NCBI GenBank assembly: GCA_035048495.1 | Contig: CM068546.1 | Location: forward strand, 12,220,435-12,284,434 | Origin: Euptelea pleiosperma | Lineage: Eukaryota > Streptophyta > Magnoliopsida > Ranunculales > Eupteleaceae | Reading direction: 5' to 3' | DNA: 64,000 nucleotides | Part shown: positions 1-12,240 of the stretch, piece by piece | Position numbering within the stretch: the stretch's first letter is position 1 | Layout of the letters: each line of letters begins with the position of its first letter | The notes under the pieces: generated by a model | The model's database searches: none | What the model saw: the letters and a program-made list of their open reading frames with translations, nothing else | What the model was told of the DNA's origin: nothing | Program-made: the position numbers and the translations under genes

Positions 1-1534
1 ATTTGAGATATGTGAGAAGTATCCAGACCTCTTCGCTACCAAAGGTGAGATTTGAATTTCGTGGACAAAATTCTTTTTAGGGGGGGTAGGTTGTAAAACC
101 TTGAAAATCCCTTAAATGGTAATTTAGTTATTTTAATATATTAGGGTATTTTTGACTTTTTAGACTTTAGTTATGCTTATTTTGACTTTATTTAACCATC
201 ATAAGAGTATATTTGACTTTTGAAAAGATTTAAGAAAAAATAATTTTTAGGTTTTTTTTGGTGATCTTCATATGGGGTCCATATGGGCTTAGGGAAGCCC
301 ATGAGTTGAAGACTGTTTGAGGCTCATACATATGCATTATAATTTTTATATTAATTTTGTGATTATTTAATTAAAAATATTCACAAAACTTATGCTTTAA
401 TTAATTAATTGTTTATATTTTAATGTATATATGATTAGTGCATAATTATTTAAGTACTTATGTGTGTATCATACACCCTACTCCTAACATTTAAAAAGAG
501 GATGACTAGGACAACTATATTAAATTTTTAAAGAAACACATTTGCTTATATGGTTGCTACATGTACTAATAAGAATAAATTATGAATAAAACACTACATT
601 TAATAATACATCCTTATCTTTTTAAAATGCCACCTATAAAAGAAAAAAGATTTTTTTCTCTTCCTCCTCCGTAAAATTGTTTAACACTTTATAGGGAGAA
701 AACCCCACTTAAAAAATAAGAAACTTCCTCTTCTAAGACTATGTATTAAAGTCCATAGGGGACATCCTCTTATCATCAAGCCATTAGCTCTCCATCTTCT
801 CTTGTATTGGTTCTTCCTCTCCCTCTTAAGACCCTAACATTTCTCCTTCTCTTTTCTCCCATTGAGTTTGTCATCTTGTATAGTCTTTGTATACTTTAGA
901 GTTATAACAACTTTTCACATCTTACTACCTAAACTACATTCTAATTTTTTAAGACTTTTTACTCATTTCAAAACATTCTTTTCTGTGGAAGAATTGGTAA
1001 AAGATCGTTGAGAAAGAAGGTGACTAAAAACATACCACAAAAATCAATTTTAAAGGTAGGTTATTTTCTCAATTTATTTTCATGGTTATTTTCTTATAAA
1101 TTGTATTATTCGATATGTTGATGTTACATTTTTTAATTAGTTAAAAATCATATATTTTTTTACATTATATTTTGATAAACAAAACTAATACATAATATAT
1201 TATGTTTTAACCTATTTATTATGTTTTAGATTTTTTCTATGGAGTGGGTGTGTAGCATATTCGAACCCGGCAGAGAATTGATTTTTATCTTATTTTATTG
1301 CTTTCCTAGAAATAATGTATTAGGCTTTACTTTGGAAATTATGATGTAATAAATATTGATACAAATTGGTATTTCGATAATGTGGTGATGAGACCTAGTA
1401 ATAAAATAATTAGACTATTTTCATTAATTTTTTTATCATCCTCACATCCGAACCATGAGTCTTGGTTCTAGACCACGGGTCAAATTGAGTCGTCGCGGCA
1501 TCGGGTCCGATAAATCTAGGTTTGGGGCGTGACA
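1..1534 (+). mobile_element. Ty3/gypsy 3' end and 3' LTR
   Basis: A purine tract (AGGGGGGGTAGG, about 79-90) is followed at 92 by TGTAAAACC. The block ends at 1534 with GGGGCGTGACA, the usual end of long LTRs in plant chromoviruses. This gives a 3' LTR of about 1443 bp (92-1534) with TG...CA ends. Positions 1-78 would be the last stretch of the internal region, upstream of the polypurine tract. The rest of the element lies outside the window, so target duplications cannot be checked. The call rests on terminal motifs, not on protein homology. Confidence 0.5.
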
Positions 1535-1837
1535 TCTTTGGTCATGTAGATACATAGACGTAGGATATTTTATCAAAATCCAAATCTATAAATCCACAAT
1601 TCGGGGTAGCCTAAGCATCCCACACATTTAGATGTACTAGTGATCACACACCAATTAATCTTCAAAAATCTATTTTTTGATTTCACATAAACTAAAAAAA
1701 TTATATATGAAAATCCATCTTTTTCATTTGAAAGATTCTAAGAAGATAAACACAACGAATTTACATTCATTATTTTTTGATAAAATATTTTGTAGAACCC
1801 ATAAAAATATAATGGTTTTTTTTTTTTTTTTTTTAAA
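1535..1837. other. intergenic, nothing recognised
   Basis: AT-rich sequence with a T-run at about 1816-1834. I see no coding region or element end here. Confidence 0.4.
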
Positions 1838-2406
1838 CTAGTAGGTTCACACATGCGTTGCACATGGATAGTTAGAGTTGGACTGAGGATATGTACACTA
1901 ATAAATTTTATAAGAGGGCCAAGAGTAAATTGATATCGTTTTTTTAGAAGTACGATGTTAGACGAGCAAAACGTTTCGACGCACAAAAAATAAGAACTTT
2001 TATCCTTAAATGTTTTAATGCCTTAAGGTCGAAAGAAAGTACATGAACACTTAAAATCTTGAACGTCTTCTCCTGAATGAAGAATATGGTGGTGGGAAGA
2101 GAGGAGTTGAAATGGAAAAAAATACAAATAAAGAGTAACAGTTTCTAGGGTTACAGAGGATGAACGAAGACGTGGAGAGGAAGGAGAGAAACCATTTGAT
2201 TGTAGACGTTTTGGGAAAAGGAAGAGGTTGGGAGGGGAAATGTTTTGATCTAGAAAAAGTCTACTATACCCGTATTTGTTAATAACATTAATGCAATTGT
2301 GAAGAGGTCATTTTTGAAAAAAGATAAAAAAGAGGGTACTTTTGGAAAAAAAATCGTTGGAAAAAAGATAGAGGAAGCGCCACCTCATCAGGCTCGAGAT
2401 AAAATA
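1838..2406 (-). mobile_element. short non-autonomous Helitron
   Basis: Read on the minus strand, the right end carries TCTCGAGCCTGATGAGGTGG (about 2380-2400), which matches the better preserved Helitron 5' ends at 5600 and 30917. The left end is CTAG at 1838-1841, preceded on the minus strand by a short stem-loop (CATGTGCAACGCATG) and followed by T. A 3' hairpin plus CTRR and insertion between A and T are the Helitron signature. The 5' terminus itself is eroded. There is no Rep/helicase, so it is non-autonomous. Confidence 0.45.
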
Positions 2407-2976
2407 TAAATTATTATATAAAAATAAGTTTTTAGAATGTGTAGAAATTCTATTTTCATGGCAACCAAATTCAATAGGCAAACAAAATAAAAAATTAGAC
2501 TATTACTAATCAAAATATGTATCCAGTATATCTAGCATTCTAACTTGTTAGTATAAATCAAGACCACATCTTATATCTCAACGAACAGGTAGATTACGGA
2601 GCACTCGCCATACTAACCATTCGGTTAATGACCTTTACATCCTGCATAAATCTATGTCAATCTTACAAAGCTTCCTTTGCCATATGCAGCCCAACAACAA
2701 AGGCAAGAGGTGCGAGCATACTTGTCACAAAGATAGGGGCGACAGATATGAGCGTCATCATCCAAGATTTATTATTAAACCGCATATAATATAAGATTCA
2801 TAACTACCAACGTTTGAACTTTGATCTACCCCTTTCATACAAACTGCTTGCATCATATATGTGTGTTAACATGCCAATGGCCACCTTAGATGTCTTCTAT
2901 AGTTATATGATTATATCTGTAGTTACTTTTCTGTCCCACAAAACCTAATAGTTGCGAACCAACACAGATTCTAATA
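2407..2976. other. intergenic, nothing recognised
   Basis: No coding potential, repeat end or RNA gene was recognised. Confidence 0.4.
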
Positions 2977-2984
2977 GTTTTAAA

Positions 2985-3362
2985 CAAGGTTTAAAGGAGG
3001 CCATTTTAACGGTTAAGCAGACTAGGGGTGTTACCGTTTAAACTGTTTAAACGGCCGTTAAAACGGATTGAAATGGCCAGGGGCAAAAAATGGAAAAAAC
3101 ATAATTTAATGGAAAAAATGACGCTGAAATTCAAATTTTGAAATTTGAAAATTTAAAAAAAAGAATTTAATAGATTTTAACGGAATTGAACGGATTTAAC
3201 GGTCATTTTTTCACAAAATTTTTTAGAATTAAACGGTTGTTTAAACGATTTTAACGGCCGTTAAAACAAAAAAACAGCCGTTTAATTCAAAAACGATAAA
3301 ACTTGTTTAAACGGAAACAGGCTTGGGGCGTTACCGTTTAAACGACAGTTTTTAAAATCATG
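2985..3362. mobile_element. hAT-type MITE, AACGG-repeat filled
   Basis: Starts CAAGGTTTAAAGG and ends TTTTAAAATCATG, an imperfect terminal inverted repeat. It is flanked by GTTTTAAA (2977-2984) and GTCCTAAA (3363-3370), a 6/8 matching 8-bp duplication. The body is made of degenerate units such as GTTTAAACGG and ACGGCCGTTAAAACGG in both orientations. It has no ORF. It belongs with the elements at 3463, 33031, 36229 and 46058 and with the autonomous element at 50397. Confidence 0.6.
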
Positions 3363-3462
3363 GTCCTAAATACACTTTACCTCTATTACTTACACTCTAC
3401 CTCAAAGAGATATCTCACTGATATCGGTAGGATTTATTGGTGCGCAATGTGATTATTAGAAG

Positions 3463-3750
3463 CAAGGTTTAAAAAATGGCTGTTGTAGCAAGAATAACGG
3501 CCGTTATAATGGATTTGGACCTCCCCCGTTACATTATGCATCATTAAAACGCAAAAAAAAAAAAAAATAACGGTCGTTATTTTCTGTTATTATTTTCCAT
3601 TTTTTTCTGTTTTTGAAATTTTGAAATTCAAATTTCAAAATTCAAAATTTGAATTTCAGCGCCATTTTTTTCGTTTTTACCATTTTTGCCCCTGAGCATT
3701 TTTTCGTTATATCGAAAAATTGGTAACGCCCCCAGTCAGTCGTAACTTTG
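3463..3750. mobile_element. hAT-type MITE with exact 8-bp TSD
   Basis: Begins CAAGGTTTAAAAAATGG after the octamer ATTAGAAG (3455-3462). The same octamer recurs at 3751-3758, right after the right end ...CGTAACTTTG, whose reverse complement CAAAGTTACG is a worn version of the left terminus. The body again holds ACGGCCGTTATAAT-type units. No ORF. Confidence 0.65.
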
Positions 3751-3758
3751 ATTAGAAG

Positions 3759-5199
3759 GGTCCAATTATTCCATGGTTAAAATTAAACCCATAGAAAAGA
3801 CTCCAATCCAATAGTTAGGAATGGAGATTTTTTATTTTTGGGTCAACTTAGGGATGGGCCAAATTGCCATATGGGTCTCTGAGAGCATGCCACGTGACTC
3901 CAATCACTGCAATCCAAATACATATCCATATATTCTCAATAAAGCGGTATGTGAATGGGCTTTTTCCACAGGAAATACATAGTTACATACTCCTAACGCT
4001 CCCAGGGCTCTATCTCTCTCTGATCTATGCATGCAAAATCTATCATTTTCTTGTTCTCATTAAACTCTAAAAAAGTTTGAAATCACACCCTTTCTCAGAG
4101 TGACGATACAACAGCTCGAGTTGGTGCTCAAGCCATTCAATCTCATAATCACAAAGTTTGAAAAAATCATCCCATGCATAAACAAGTTAAAATTAATGAA
4201 ATGGCTCGAGATCTCAATAAGGTTGATTGTTGGTGTGTAGGTCCTTTGATGATTCATTCATTCATTGGTCACTGGTCCCACCACTGTTGAAAATAATATA
4301 TTTCTTTCTCACCCTGCCAGTGCTGAAACTGATATCCCTCAACATAAAAGAAGATAAATGAAAATGTGAAGAATGTGGAGAAGAAGAAGAAACTCTCATC
4401 TTTGAGGGACCTTTAATGGTCGTGGTTACTGATCTTGGTTGAAGTAGATAGAGAATATTGCGCTTCTGTGCAACATATACTATTTTTCAATTTACCTTGG
4501 TCGATTGTCATCACTATTTCAATTTATTTAAAAGTTATGTGAGAAAAGTTACTCAGCTTCCTAGCTAAAGATTAAAAAAATTAACATTTGAATGCTGAGT
4601 TCATGTTGGAATGATCTTATTGCTCTAGGCTTCCAACTTAAAATGGAAAGTTATACACACTTTGTTATGGCCTCTCAAATTTGTGTAGTACATATTCATT
4701 TTACAGGTATCTTTCTTTTGAAAGAGAAGCACATTTAAGTTACCAATCTCATCCACCAAGATCTCTAATGAACAGACAACCTTTAATCTTCAGAAAAGAA
4801 AGTAAAAAAACAAAGTGAACAAAGACACCACAGAACCTAAATCATTCCAATTCGAATATACACAAACTTTGCAATTACCACAACAACAGCAAGACCACCA
4901 ACACCACCACTACCAACAACAAAAAACTCACAACCATTTCCACCAATCATCAACCCACTATCCCGATTTGAATATGAGAAGTTGATGTTGGCGTAAATCT
5001 GCATTGCATCCATTTCTTTTGCCTTTACTTGGCAACCCTGTGTTTGTCACGATCATGAGTATATTCTCATGGTGAATGATGAATTAGTTGCTGATAGGAA
5101 ATACAGGAATGCTTCACCTGTGATGAATAGCCTGTAGTATCAAATTAGAGAGGAAGTCATTTCCAACATCAATGGTGGAGATTTTGGACCGTGGGTATA
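3759..5199. other. intergenic, nothing recognised
   Basis: No supported gene. There are short fragments of the fold-back repeat vocabulary (GCCACGTGACTCC near 3890) and a CAA/CCA-rich stretch near 4870-4940. The small ORFs here have no recognisable domain. Confidence 0.4.
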
Positions 5200-5600
5200 A
5201 GGGGACCACGTTGTGGTGTAGCCACCAGAGGGGATTATCTTTTTAAAGGAAATTAATCAAAGATAATGGAGAGGAAGGACGTGTTTGAAACTTTGAACTT
5301 TGAACGTTCAGAAGATTTAATGCCAAACCACACAATTAAAGGAAAAATAGAAGTGACGGTTTAGCACAAATAAACGAATGGGAGAGCCGTTTTATAAAAA
5401 AGAAACGTTTTTGTTGGAATCACTTCATATAGTTAATGCATAATTAACATTTTGAAAAAAGCTAAATAGGAGAGGAAGGGACAGAGACGGAACGTGGGAG
5501 AGAGAAAGTTAAGTTGTTTTGCGGGGGATATTTTTTGGAAAAAAATGGTGAAAAAAAAAGGAGAGTGCGCCACTTCATCGGGCTCGAGCTTTAGTATAGA
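5200..5600 (-). mobile_element. Helitron 5' terminal region
   Basis: On the minus strand the end reads TCTATACTAAAGCTCGAGCC, followed by CGATGAAGTGGCGC, and it is preceded by A. This matches the Helitron 5' terminus at 30917. I could not find its CTRR 3' end, so the left boundary is only a guess at where similarity to the 1838-2406 copy fades. Confidence 0.45.
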
Positions 5601-6369
5601 TAACAAGTCATACCCGATCTCTCTGGGATTCCATTAGAGGCACGAAAAAGGCAAAAAATTAACTCAAACAAACCATATCAATTGTGATCGGAACAAATAG
5701 AAGAGAAGAGACGGAAAAAAAAAGGAAACAAAGAAACATAATGGAGAAAATGAACATAGTGTATCGCAAAAAAAGAATAGCGTTATAAAAGAAGAAAATA
5801 CCTGATTGAGAGAGGGAGTTCTTGGGCTTCTGTTAGAAGGAGAAGTTGGAAAGAAAAGGGCTTCATTTTAGTACAAATACATAGATATATAGATTGGCTG
5901 CAAATAAAAATTGTAGAGTAGTTGATGCATCTCTATCACCTATCATGAAAACAGCGGCATAAAGCAACACCCATAAATTAAAGCTTGTTTACTCAAAATT
6001 ATTTTTTGGTGCTGAAAAGAGAAGCACCTGCCGTGGAGATCGTAAATGTCGTGTATTGCATAAAAAAATAAAAAATACAGAGAATCATAGATAGAACGAT
6101 GAGAGGAAAAGGGGAGATGTGTAAGATATCTAAGAACTCGCTGACAATGGCCACTGAACCCCAGAGAGTGATGATGTCTTTGGCAATCGTCCTTGAAGCC
6201 ATATGGATCTTTCTAATCAGAATCTGAAGGGGTTTGTTTATGTATTGGATTGACGAAGAAAGGAGAATTTTTTTATTTCAATAATCAGATAACAGAGAAA
6301 TAGGTTCTGTGAAATTATGAAAGAATGGTTCAAAATGAAGTACTTGGACTGAGATAATGTTCTTAAAGC
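5601..6369. other. intergenic, nothing recognised
   Basis: Purine-rich, AT-rich sequence without a recognisable gene. It may belong to the interior of the Helitron whose 5' end is at about 6773. Confidence 0.35.
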
Positions 6370-6773
6370 TATTTTTTGAAGGATTTTGATCTCAAAGAAG
6401 CAGCCGTGGCAATGTGTTTTGGGACAAAAGAGTCCAGCAAATACAGTAGATAAAGGTTTAGGTGTTCAAGTAGGAACCAAAATGAAAAGGTTTTAGAGAT
6501 TTGAGGAAAAAAATTTGGAGAGAAAGGGCATATTGGGTAGACTTGTTGGGAAACGTAAAGACATGTTGGGAGAGACGTATCAGCACGGGAGGGTGGTAGA
6601 TGGAGAGACGTCTTTAGGGGAAATGGAGAGACATTACTTTTGGTTGTTAAAAGTAAAAAAAAACAAAAAATGTTTACTTGCGATACTTGAAGGATTGAGG
6701 GTTTTTTGGGGGAGACAAAAAAGATGGACAAAGCGCCACGTCAGAGGGCTCTACTTTAATATAGAAGTATAGA
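6370..6773 (-). mobile_element. Helitron 5' terminal region
   Basis: The minus-strand end reads TCTATACTTCTATATTAAAG, then TAGAGCCCTCTGACGTGGCGC, the same terminal core (GAGCC...GTGGCGC) as the copies ending at 2406, 5600 and 30917. The 3' end was not located. Overlapping ORFs of about 85-120 codons are low-complexity readings of purine/pyrimidine tracts. Confidence 0.45.
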
Positions 6774-7474
6774 TAGATAGGTAGATTGTACAGGATGTGA
6801 AGGGTAGAGTCCTTAACAAAGGAAAAAAACCAGGGATAAAGTAGAAAAAAAAAGTTTTTTCTTGATACCGACATTTAGAAGTAGTATAGATTAGCACCAA
6901 ATCTACCTAAACTAGCAGACTACTAATAAAAAATTGATTATTAATCAAAATAAATAAAATTTGTTAAATCTTTTACTTAAAACCTAATAATAAGAGGAAA
7001 ATTACCTCAATGGCCTTAAGTTTAAACTTACGACGCAAAGCAACTACCTCTTCATTATTGGTTCCAAAAAAGGCTTCCTTTTCAAGAAAATATAGGCAAA
7101 AAATATCAAAAGGTCAGATTGTTCTTCTAATACGAACTACAAGATCAAATTAAAACCATACATCAATAAAAGACCAATGTTTGCCTTAATGCCCATGATG
7201 ATGATTTTGTTTGAGCTTGGAAAAAAAATAAGAAGACTGGGAACAAGAACTTACTGGAGGCCTCCAAATCATCTATTCGGATGTAGGACGCCAATGTTCG
7301 CTGAAATGTTTATCAGAGGAAGAGGCCGTAGGAGCTTGGGTTTTGGAGAGGTAGAGTTGCAAAGGGTTTAAGGATTGCGGAAATGAAAGAAATAAAAATG
7401 GGAAAATGAGCGATCGTATTGTAACAAGGTATACTTGAAAGCGTCTGGCGCCTAAAACTTGTATGACCGCCCAC
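6774..7474. other. intergenic, nothing recognised
   Basis: No supported feature. Confidence 0.35.
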
Positions 7475-7780
7475 AAGACGAGCCACGTGACATGCTTTTA
7501 GAGTACTATGACCGTATATTGGATGTTTGGCCAATCCCTATATGGGCTTACAAGCCAAAAATCAACGTGATTAGTGATTTCTAAGGCGTTGGATTTGAGT
7601 CATTTTCATGGGTTGATTTTAACCATGCGAGTTTGAGCATTATTGGCCATTATTTGGGTTCAATGATCAAAAGGTTTTAAATCACTGATCAGATTGATTT
7701 TTGGTATGTAGGCCCATATAGGAATTGGCCAAACATTCATACGGTAAGAGTCCTCTAAAAATGTGCCACGTGGCTCGTAT
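7475..7780. repeat. fold-back (long inverted repeat) MITE
   Basis: Imperfect palindrome. The left arm runs GAGCCACGTGACATGC...CCAAAAATCAACGTGATTAG. The right arm runs CTGATCAGATTGATTTTTGG...ATGTGCCACGTGGCTC, its approximate reverse complement. The same vocabulary recurs at 7806, 13571, 32080, 34363 and throughout 54.4-56.1 kb. No ORF. Confidence 0.6.
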
Positions 7781-7805
7781 TACGGCAGTCATCTGGTGGT
7801 CTTAC

Positions 7806-8115
7806 TCATTTTTGGTGTTCAATTACTCACCACTATCATCTGGGCCCACTGACCGAATGGATGTTTAGTCCACCCCTTGGTAGACATTCATACAAAAAAG
7901 TCAGCATGTTTGATGATTTTTAGCCGTTGGTTTTAGTACTCAAGAATAATGGTTGAATCCAACGCCTAGAATCATGCCTTAAAAAGTACTAAAATCTAAT
8001 GGCTAGAGATTATCAATCAGGGTGATTTTTGGTGTGAATATCCACGAAGGGGTGGACAGAACATCCATACGATCAATGGGCCTATATTGCAGCTTTGAGT
8101 AACAAAAATCGTGCT
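7806..8115. repeat. fold-back MITE, second subtype
   Basis: Arms share GGATGTTTAGTCCACC...GATTTTTAGCCGTTGG and its inverse. The right edge TTGAGTAACAAAAATCGTG is found again at about 56118-56136, so the copy inside the hAT element near 55.85-56.14 kb is of the same subtype. Confidence 0.5.
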
Positions 8116-8174
8116 TCTATGTGCACAAAGTTTCTATTATACATTGTTACATCTTTTTCCAAATTGAGAACCAA

Positions 8175-8566
8175 AAATTTTTTTTTTTTTGAGGAAAAAA
8201 GCATTAGCGGCGACAATAGTAGCCACAAAAAGTTCTATAAATAGCCACGACAAAAATAAACGTAGCTAAAACTAATAATTAGCGATGAACAAAAACGTTG
8301 CCACTAAGACCTCCAACTTTTAGTGAGCAAATAATAAAACTCGCCACAAAATAAATTTTCCTCTAAATGTAATTGGTGCCAAAATTCAGCGCCATGCAAT
8401 TAGTGACGCATTTTTGTTGAAACATTTTGGATTATCACTAAATACGGCGACGATAAAACCTTTAGTGGTGACATAAGATTTTCGCCACTAAAAGTCATTT
8501 TTAGTGGCGATATATGAACTACGGTTAAAAAAGTCGCCACTAAAAACTATATTTTTTGTAGTGTGT
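8175..8566 (-). mobile_element. non-autonomous CACTA-like (En/Spm) fragment
   Basis: The right edge read on the minus strand starts CACTACAAAAAATATAG, followed by TTTTTAGTGGCGAC. CACTACAAAAAA is the classic CACTA terminus. The interior holds many copies of the subterminal motif AGTGGCGA/TCGCCACT in both orientations. The left terminus is degraded. No transposase is present. Confidence 0.6.
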
Positions 8567-9378
8567 TGTTGTATTATTTATCACAGAGAGCATGATTTAT
8601 GAATTAGGTTAAACACACTTATATTCTAGGATTTATCCAAGGTGTTGGTTGTGTTCGAGCACATTAGATAAGTCATTAAGTGATTTTGTTCGATCCTAAA
8701 AATTAAACAAATAGGACTACAGAATGAGATGAATATGATTCCTTATATCTGTGTATGATTCTTTACACCCGATATGTCATGTGTTAGATGAGTATGATTC
8801 CTTATATTTGTATGCATGACTAATAGGGTTATAAAATTAGATAAATGTATGAACACTTATGCTTCTTGATTATAGAATTGTGTAGAGATACTACTACAAC
8901 TATGATTGATTCTATGAATTATTGATTTGTGGTGCACACACAATAGCATATCACGTGAACATGGTTAGTCAGTATCTAGTTTGCGAGTCTGATGGACTTA
9001 TCCTTGTATACGATATCTTTTTGTAGGACTTGACTGATAGATCTAGTGAAGACCTAGATCGGTTGAGTAGCAATAGCTAGGAGTTTGGGATTAGCAGTTA
9101 GTGACATTCTTTTTAGTGACCTCATGAGAGGTTCACAAGTTATTTATTTAGATTTTTTGGGATTATTTTTTAAACTCATTTTTGTTATTTCTACATTTGG
9201 TTTAGTTAACCCATTTTATTTATGGATCAAATTATTTTAATTGAGTTGGCTTATATTGATACGGCATTATTCATTATTTTGTGATTTTTTGTGATGTATT
9301 ATAATATTTTTCCTGACTCGCACCTCGGGATTCATGCACGGATAGAGATATTCTGGTGTACGGGTTGCGGGGCATGAC
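8567..9378 (+). mobile_element. possible second gypsy LTR remnant
   Basis: Ends at 9378 with GGTTGCGGGGCATGACA, very like the LTR end GGGGCGTGACA at 1534, and includes a similar region just upstream. I could not identify a TG start, so the left boundary is arbitrary. Confidence 0.3.
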
Positions 9379-9540
9379 AAACATAGTACAGCCCATCCTT
9401 CCTCCATTGAAACCCTCTCTAAAACCTCTAAAAATCTAACACCTTTAAGGTCATAAATAGCCCAAACCATAGACACCTACTAGGGTTCTAAACCCCTTAG
9501 CAATATTAATGAGAAGAAGGAGATCGAAGAAGAGAAGAAT

Positions 9541-12240
9541 TGATATTCGCTTAAAAGTGCGTATTTTCCACTGTTATCTTCTAAGCGTTATCACACTCTC
9601 TTACGTTAAAATGTTCTATTTATCTACTTTTCTATGTAAGAGTCTCTTCTGTTGCGTAGAACACACTTTTCTGGACGAAATTATATATTTGCATGCATTA
9701 AACACATTTTCGGAAGTCTAGATATAAAGTTGTTCTGATTAAGTCTCATTACGCGCTTTTTCTATCACAGGAAACCTTGATTGGATGATTCTCGAGACTT
9801 GCAGGCCAAAATCGATCATGAAAGCCCATTATGAAAGCTTAAAGAGCCCACAGGCTATGACTAGAAGATATGGACCAAATATGGGCTGAATAAGAAGACC
9901 AAAGAGCCGGCCCAAAGAACGAAGAGAGTAGGAGAGCCAATGACCAAGAGACGGACCAAAGCGTTTAAAGCCACATGAATCAATAAGGAATGGTGGTCTA
10001 CTCTACTGGAGAAGCGTGAGGATGGTCACAGTGAAGACCAGGGTTCCAGATCCTCTACCGATACTTTTATCTCCATTTTATGATATTTTCTCTCTCATCC
10101 CCCTAATTTTCTCTCTCATCTCTCCTTATTCTCTCTCTCTCTTCATCTCTCGGTCCTCGAATCTACTAACCTAATCCTAGAACTCCTGTCCTTTGGCTCT
10201 GGCCCATCTCCCTAAGCTATCGGACCGTTGGATCATCCATCAGACCAGTCGAATCTCTCTAAATCGTCGGCCTGCCAATCTGGATTCTGATCCAGTTATC
10301 TTCAGTCTGATCATCAGCAAATCACCCGTCATATCATCTTATGAGATGATAGACTTCATCAGTCCTTGAGGGCCAGTAGCTGGGCCCATCATCATCGACC
10401 AGTGGCCCGACCATTTAGTGGACCCCACGATTTAACATGCGTTAAATTAATTTTTAAAAGTAAAAAAGGGGGGTCCACTAAATGGGGAAATCCCCCTCCT
10501 ATCTCTTTCTCTCCTTCCCCAAAACCTTTTCGGACGTTTTCCTCTCCTTCCTCTCCTTCTTTTTCTTCTTTCTCTTCTCATCTTCTTCATCTTTTCCTTC
10601 GTCGGAGTTGCAGGCAGGAACTACGGCCGCCTCCTCCTTGTTCTCCGTCTTTTCCATCTCTCTCTTGCTGGCCACCCCTTACCCCTCCATTAGCGTCCTC
10701 ATAGCCAACAACCCAAGCCGACCTCTTCTCCATTCTCTCTGCTCCTCAAGCAAGAACGCCTTCACCTGCCATCCTCACCTTGGACTCCTCTTGCATCAGT
10801 AGCAGCAACGTCTCTTGCTGGTTCACGGCTTGAACCTGCGACCCCATCTATCATCTTCTCTCACAGCCGCCTGCAACTCCACCTGCACAAAGCCGCTACC
10901 TTCATCTTCACTGGCTGCTGGTTGTAACGCAAGAGGGCTCCATCAAGGTGAACAACACCCTCCATGATTGCTGCACCCCCTTCACGTCGCTCCCCACACG
11001 CTGAACAGAATCTGTGCAGTGCCTCATCTCCATCACGGTCTCACAAAAAACCCATCCTCCTCTCACCTAGAAAAAAACCATTATCCACATCTTCCCTTTC
11101 CCCTTCAAAAAAAAAAAAAAGAAAAAAGAAAAAGCAAAACCAGAAAAAAAGAAAGGAGAAGAAAGAAGAAGAGAGGAGGAGGTGGTGGTCTGCACCTCCT
11201 CTACCGAGTTGCAGATCCGCCTGCAGCTCCACCATTACCACAGCTGCTACTGTTGTTGCTACTACAGCTACCGCCCCTCTCTCCTCTAAAACTAACAGCC
11301 TGCAACACCCTCCACCTTATCACCTCCTACAACCAGTAGCTGCTGCACATCTCCACCATCTTGTATTCATTTCAGCACCTCATCTATGCTGCCCTCCTCC
11401 ATGTTCTCAACGTGGTGAATGACCTGCTGGTGTTCCACTTGCTGCCACACCAGCCAGTCCGGAAACACCACCTGCTACCCCTTTTAATGATGCCTCCTGG
11501 GTTGTGCATCACGCCCCGACCACTAGAGGAATCATAACGTGAAAGATGGGGATTCCTACCACCACCAGCCCTCAAGAAAGTGATGGATATGGGCATGCTA
11601 TGAGTAAACACAGCCTAAAACATCCTTCTTATCATTGGCTGCCCAAAGGCGAATCACCTCCATTCCCTTTCGTTGCACTAAGTGAAGATCCATCACCTCC
11701 TTCCATCTCATGGCCGATCAAGCCGATCTCGAGAAAGTTTGTTAGGTAACAATCTCTCTTTTTTCTCTCTCCTCCCTTAGTTTCTCTCTCTAGGTTAAGT
11801 TCATCTTCGTCTCTAAGTTTTACATGTTTTCTAGATAGCTTTTCTGCTTTCTAATGTAATTTGATTATTCAACAGCAGTGTTATTTCTGGGATTTTTAAT
11901 AAAAGTTAATTGTTGGTGTTGATTTCTATTCTAGAATAGATTTTCTTGGTGTTGACATATCTGCTTCTTTGCTAAATTTCATGGTTCGCAAGAAAATAAA
12001 TTGTTTTAAATCCAATCTCTCTCTACCATTCTCACTTTTTCATATTCTCCATGAATTTCTGTGAAAAATCCATCATTTCATGTTCGTTATTGCGCTAATC
12101 TAACTAATCCCGAGTGCGGATCGACATCCGACACGAGCCACTATGCAAAATTGTTCATTTTACAGGTTAAATGTTTCGGATCAATTAAAAATGTGTTGAA
12201 GTTAGGGTTTCCGTAACCAATGACGTGGAAAAACCCTAAT
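9541..12240 (+). repeat. 2.7 kb dispersed repeat, copy 1
   Basis: The first 260 bp (GATATTCGCTTAAAAGTGC ... GATTCTCGAGACTTGCAGG) and the last 160 bp (CTAATCCCGAGTGCGGATCG ... GGAAAAACCCTA) are clearly similar to both ends of 18815-21515. The middle is CT-rich and much less similar: a purine/pyrimidine-rich tract with runs of C+T at 10480-10610 and A+G at 11105-11180. Several overlapping ORFs of 100-150 codons in the middle are low-complexity and I do not call them genes. Either one LTR of a large old element or one member of a non-autonomous family. Confidence 0.55.

Noticed and set aside
1250..1272. TTCGAACCCGGC resembling a tRNA B box
   Set aside because: No matching A box or cloverleaf arms around it.
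10366..11611. Overlapping ORFs of 66-152 codons on both strands
   Set aside because: They are readings of C+T-rich and A+G-rich tracts, overlap each other in several frames and have no domain.
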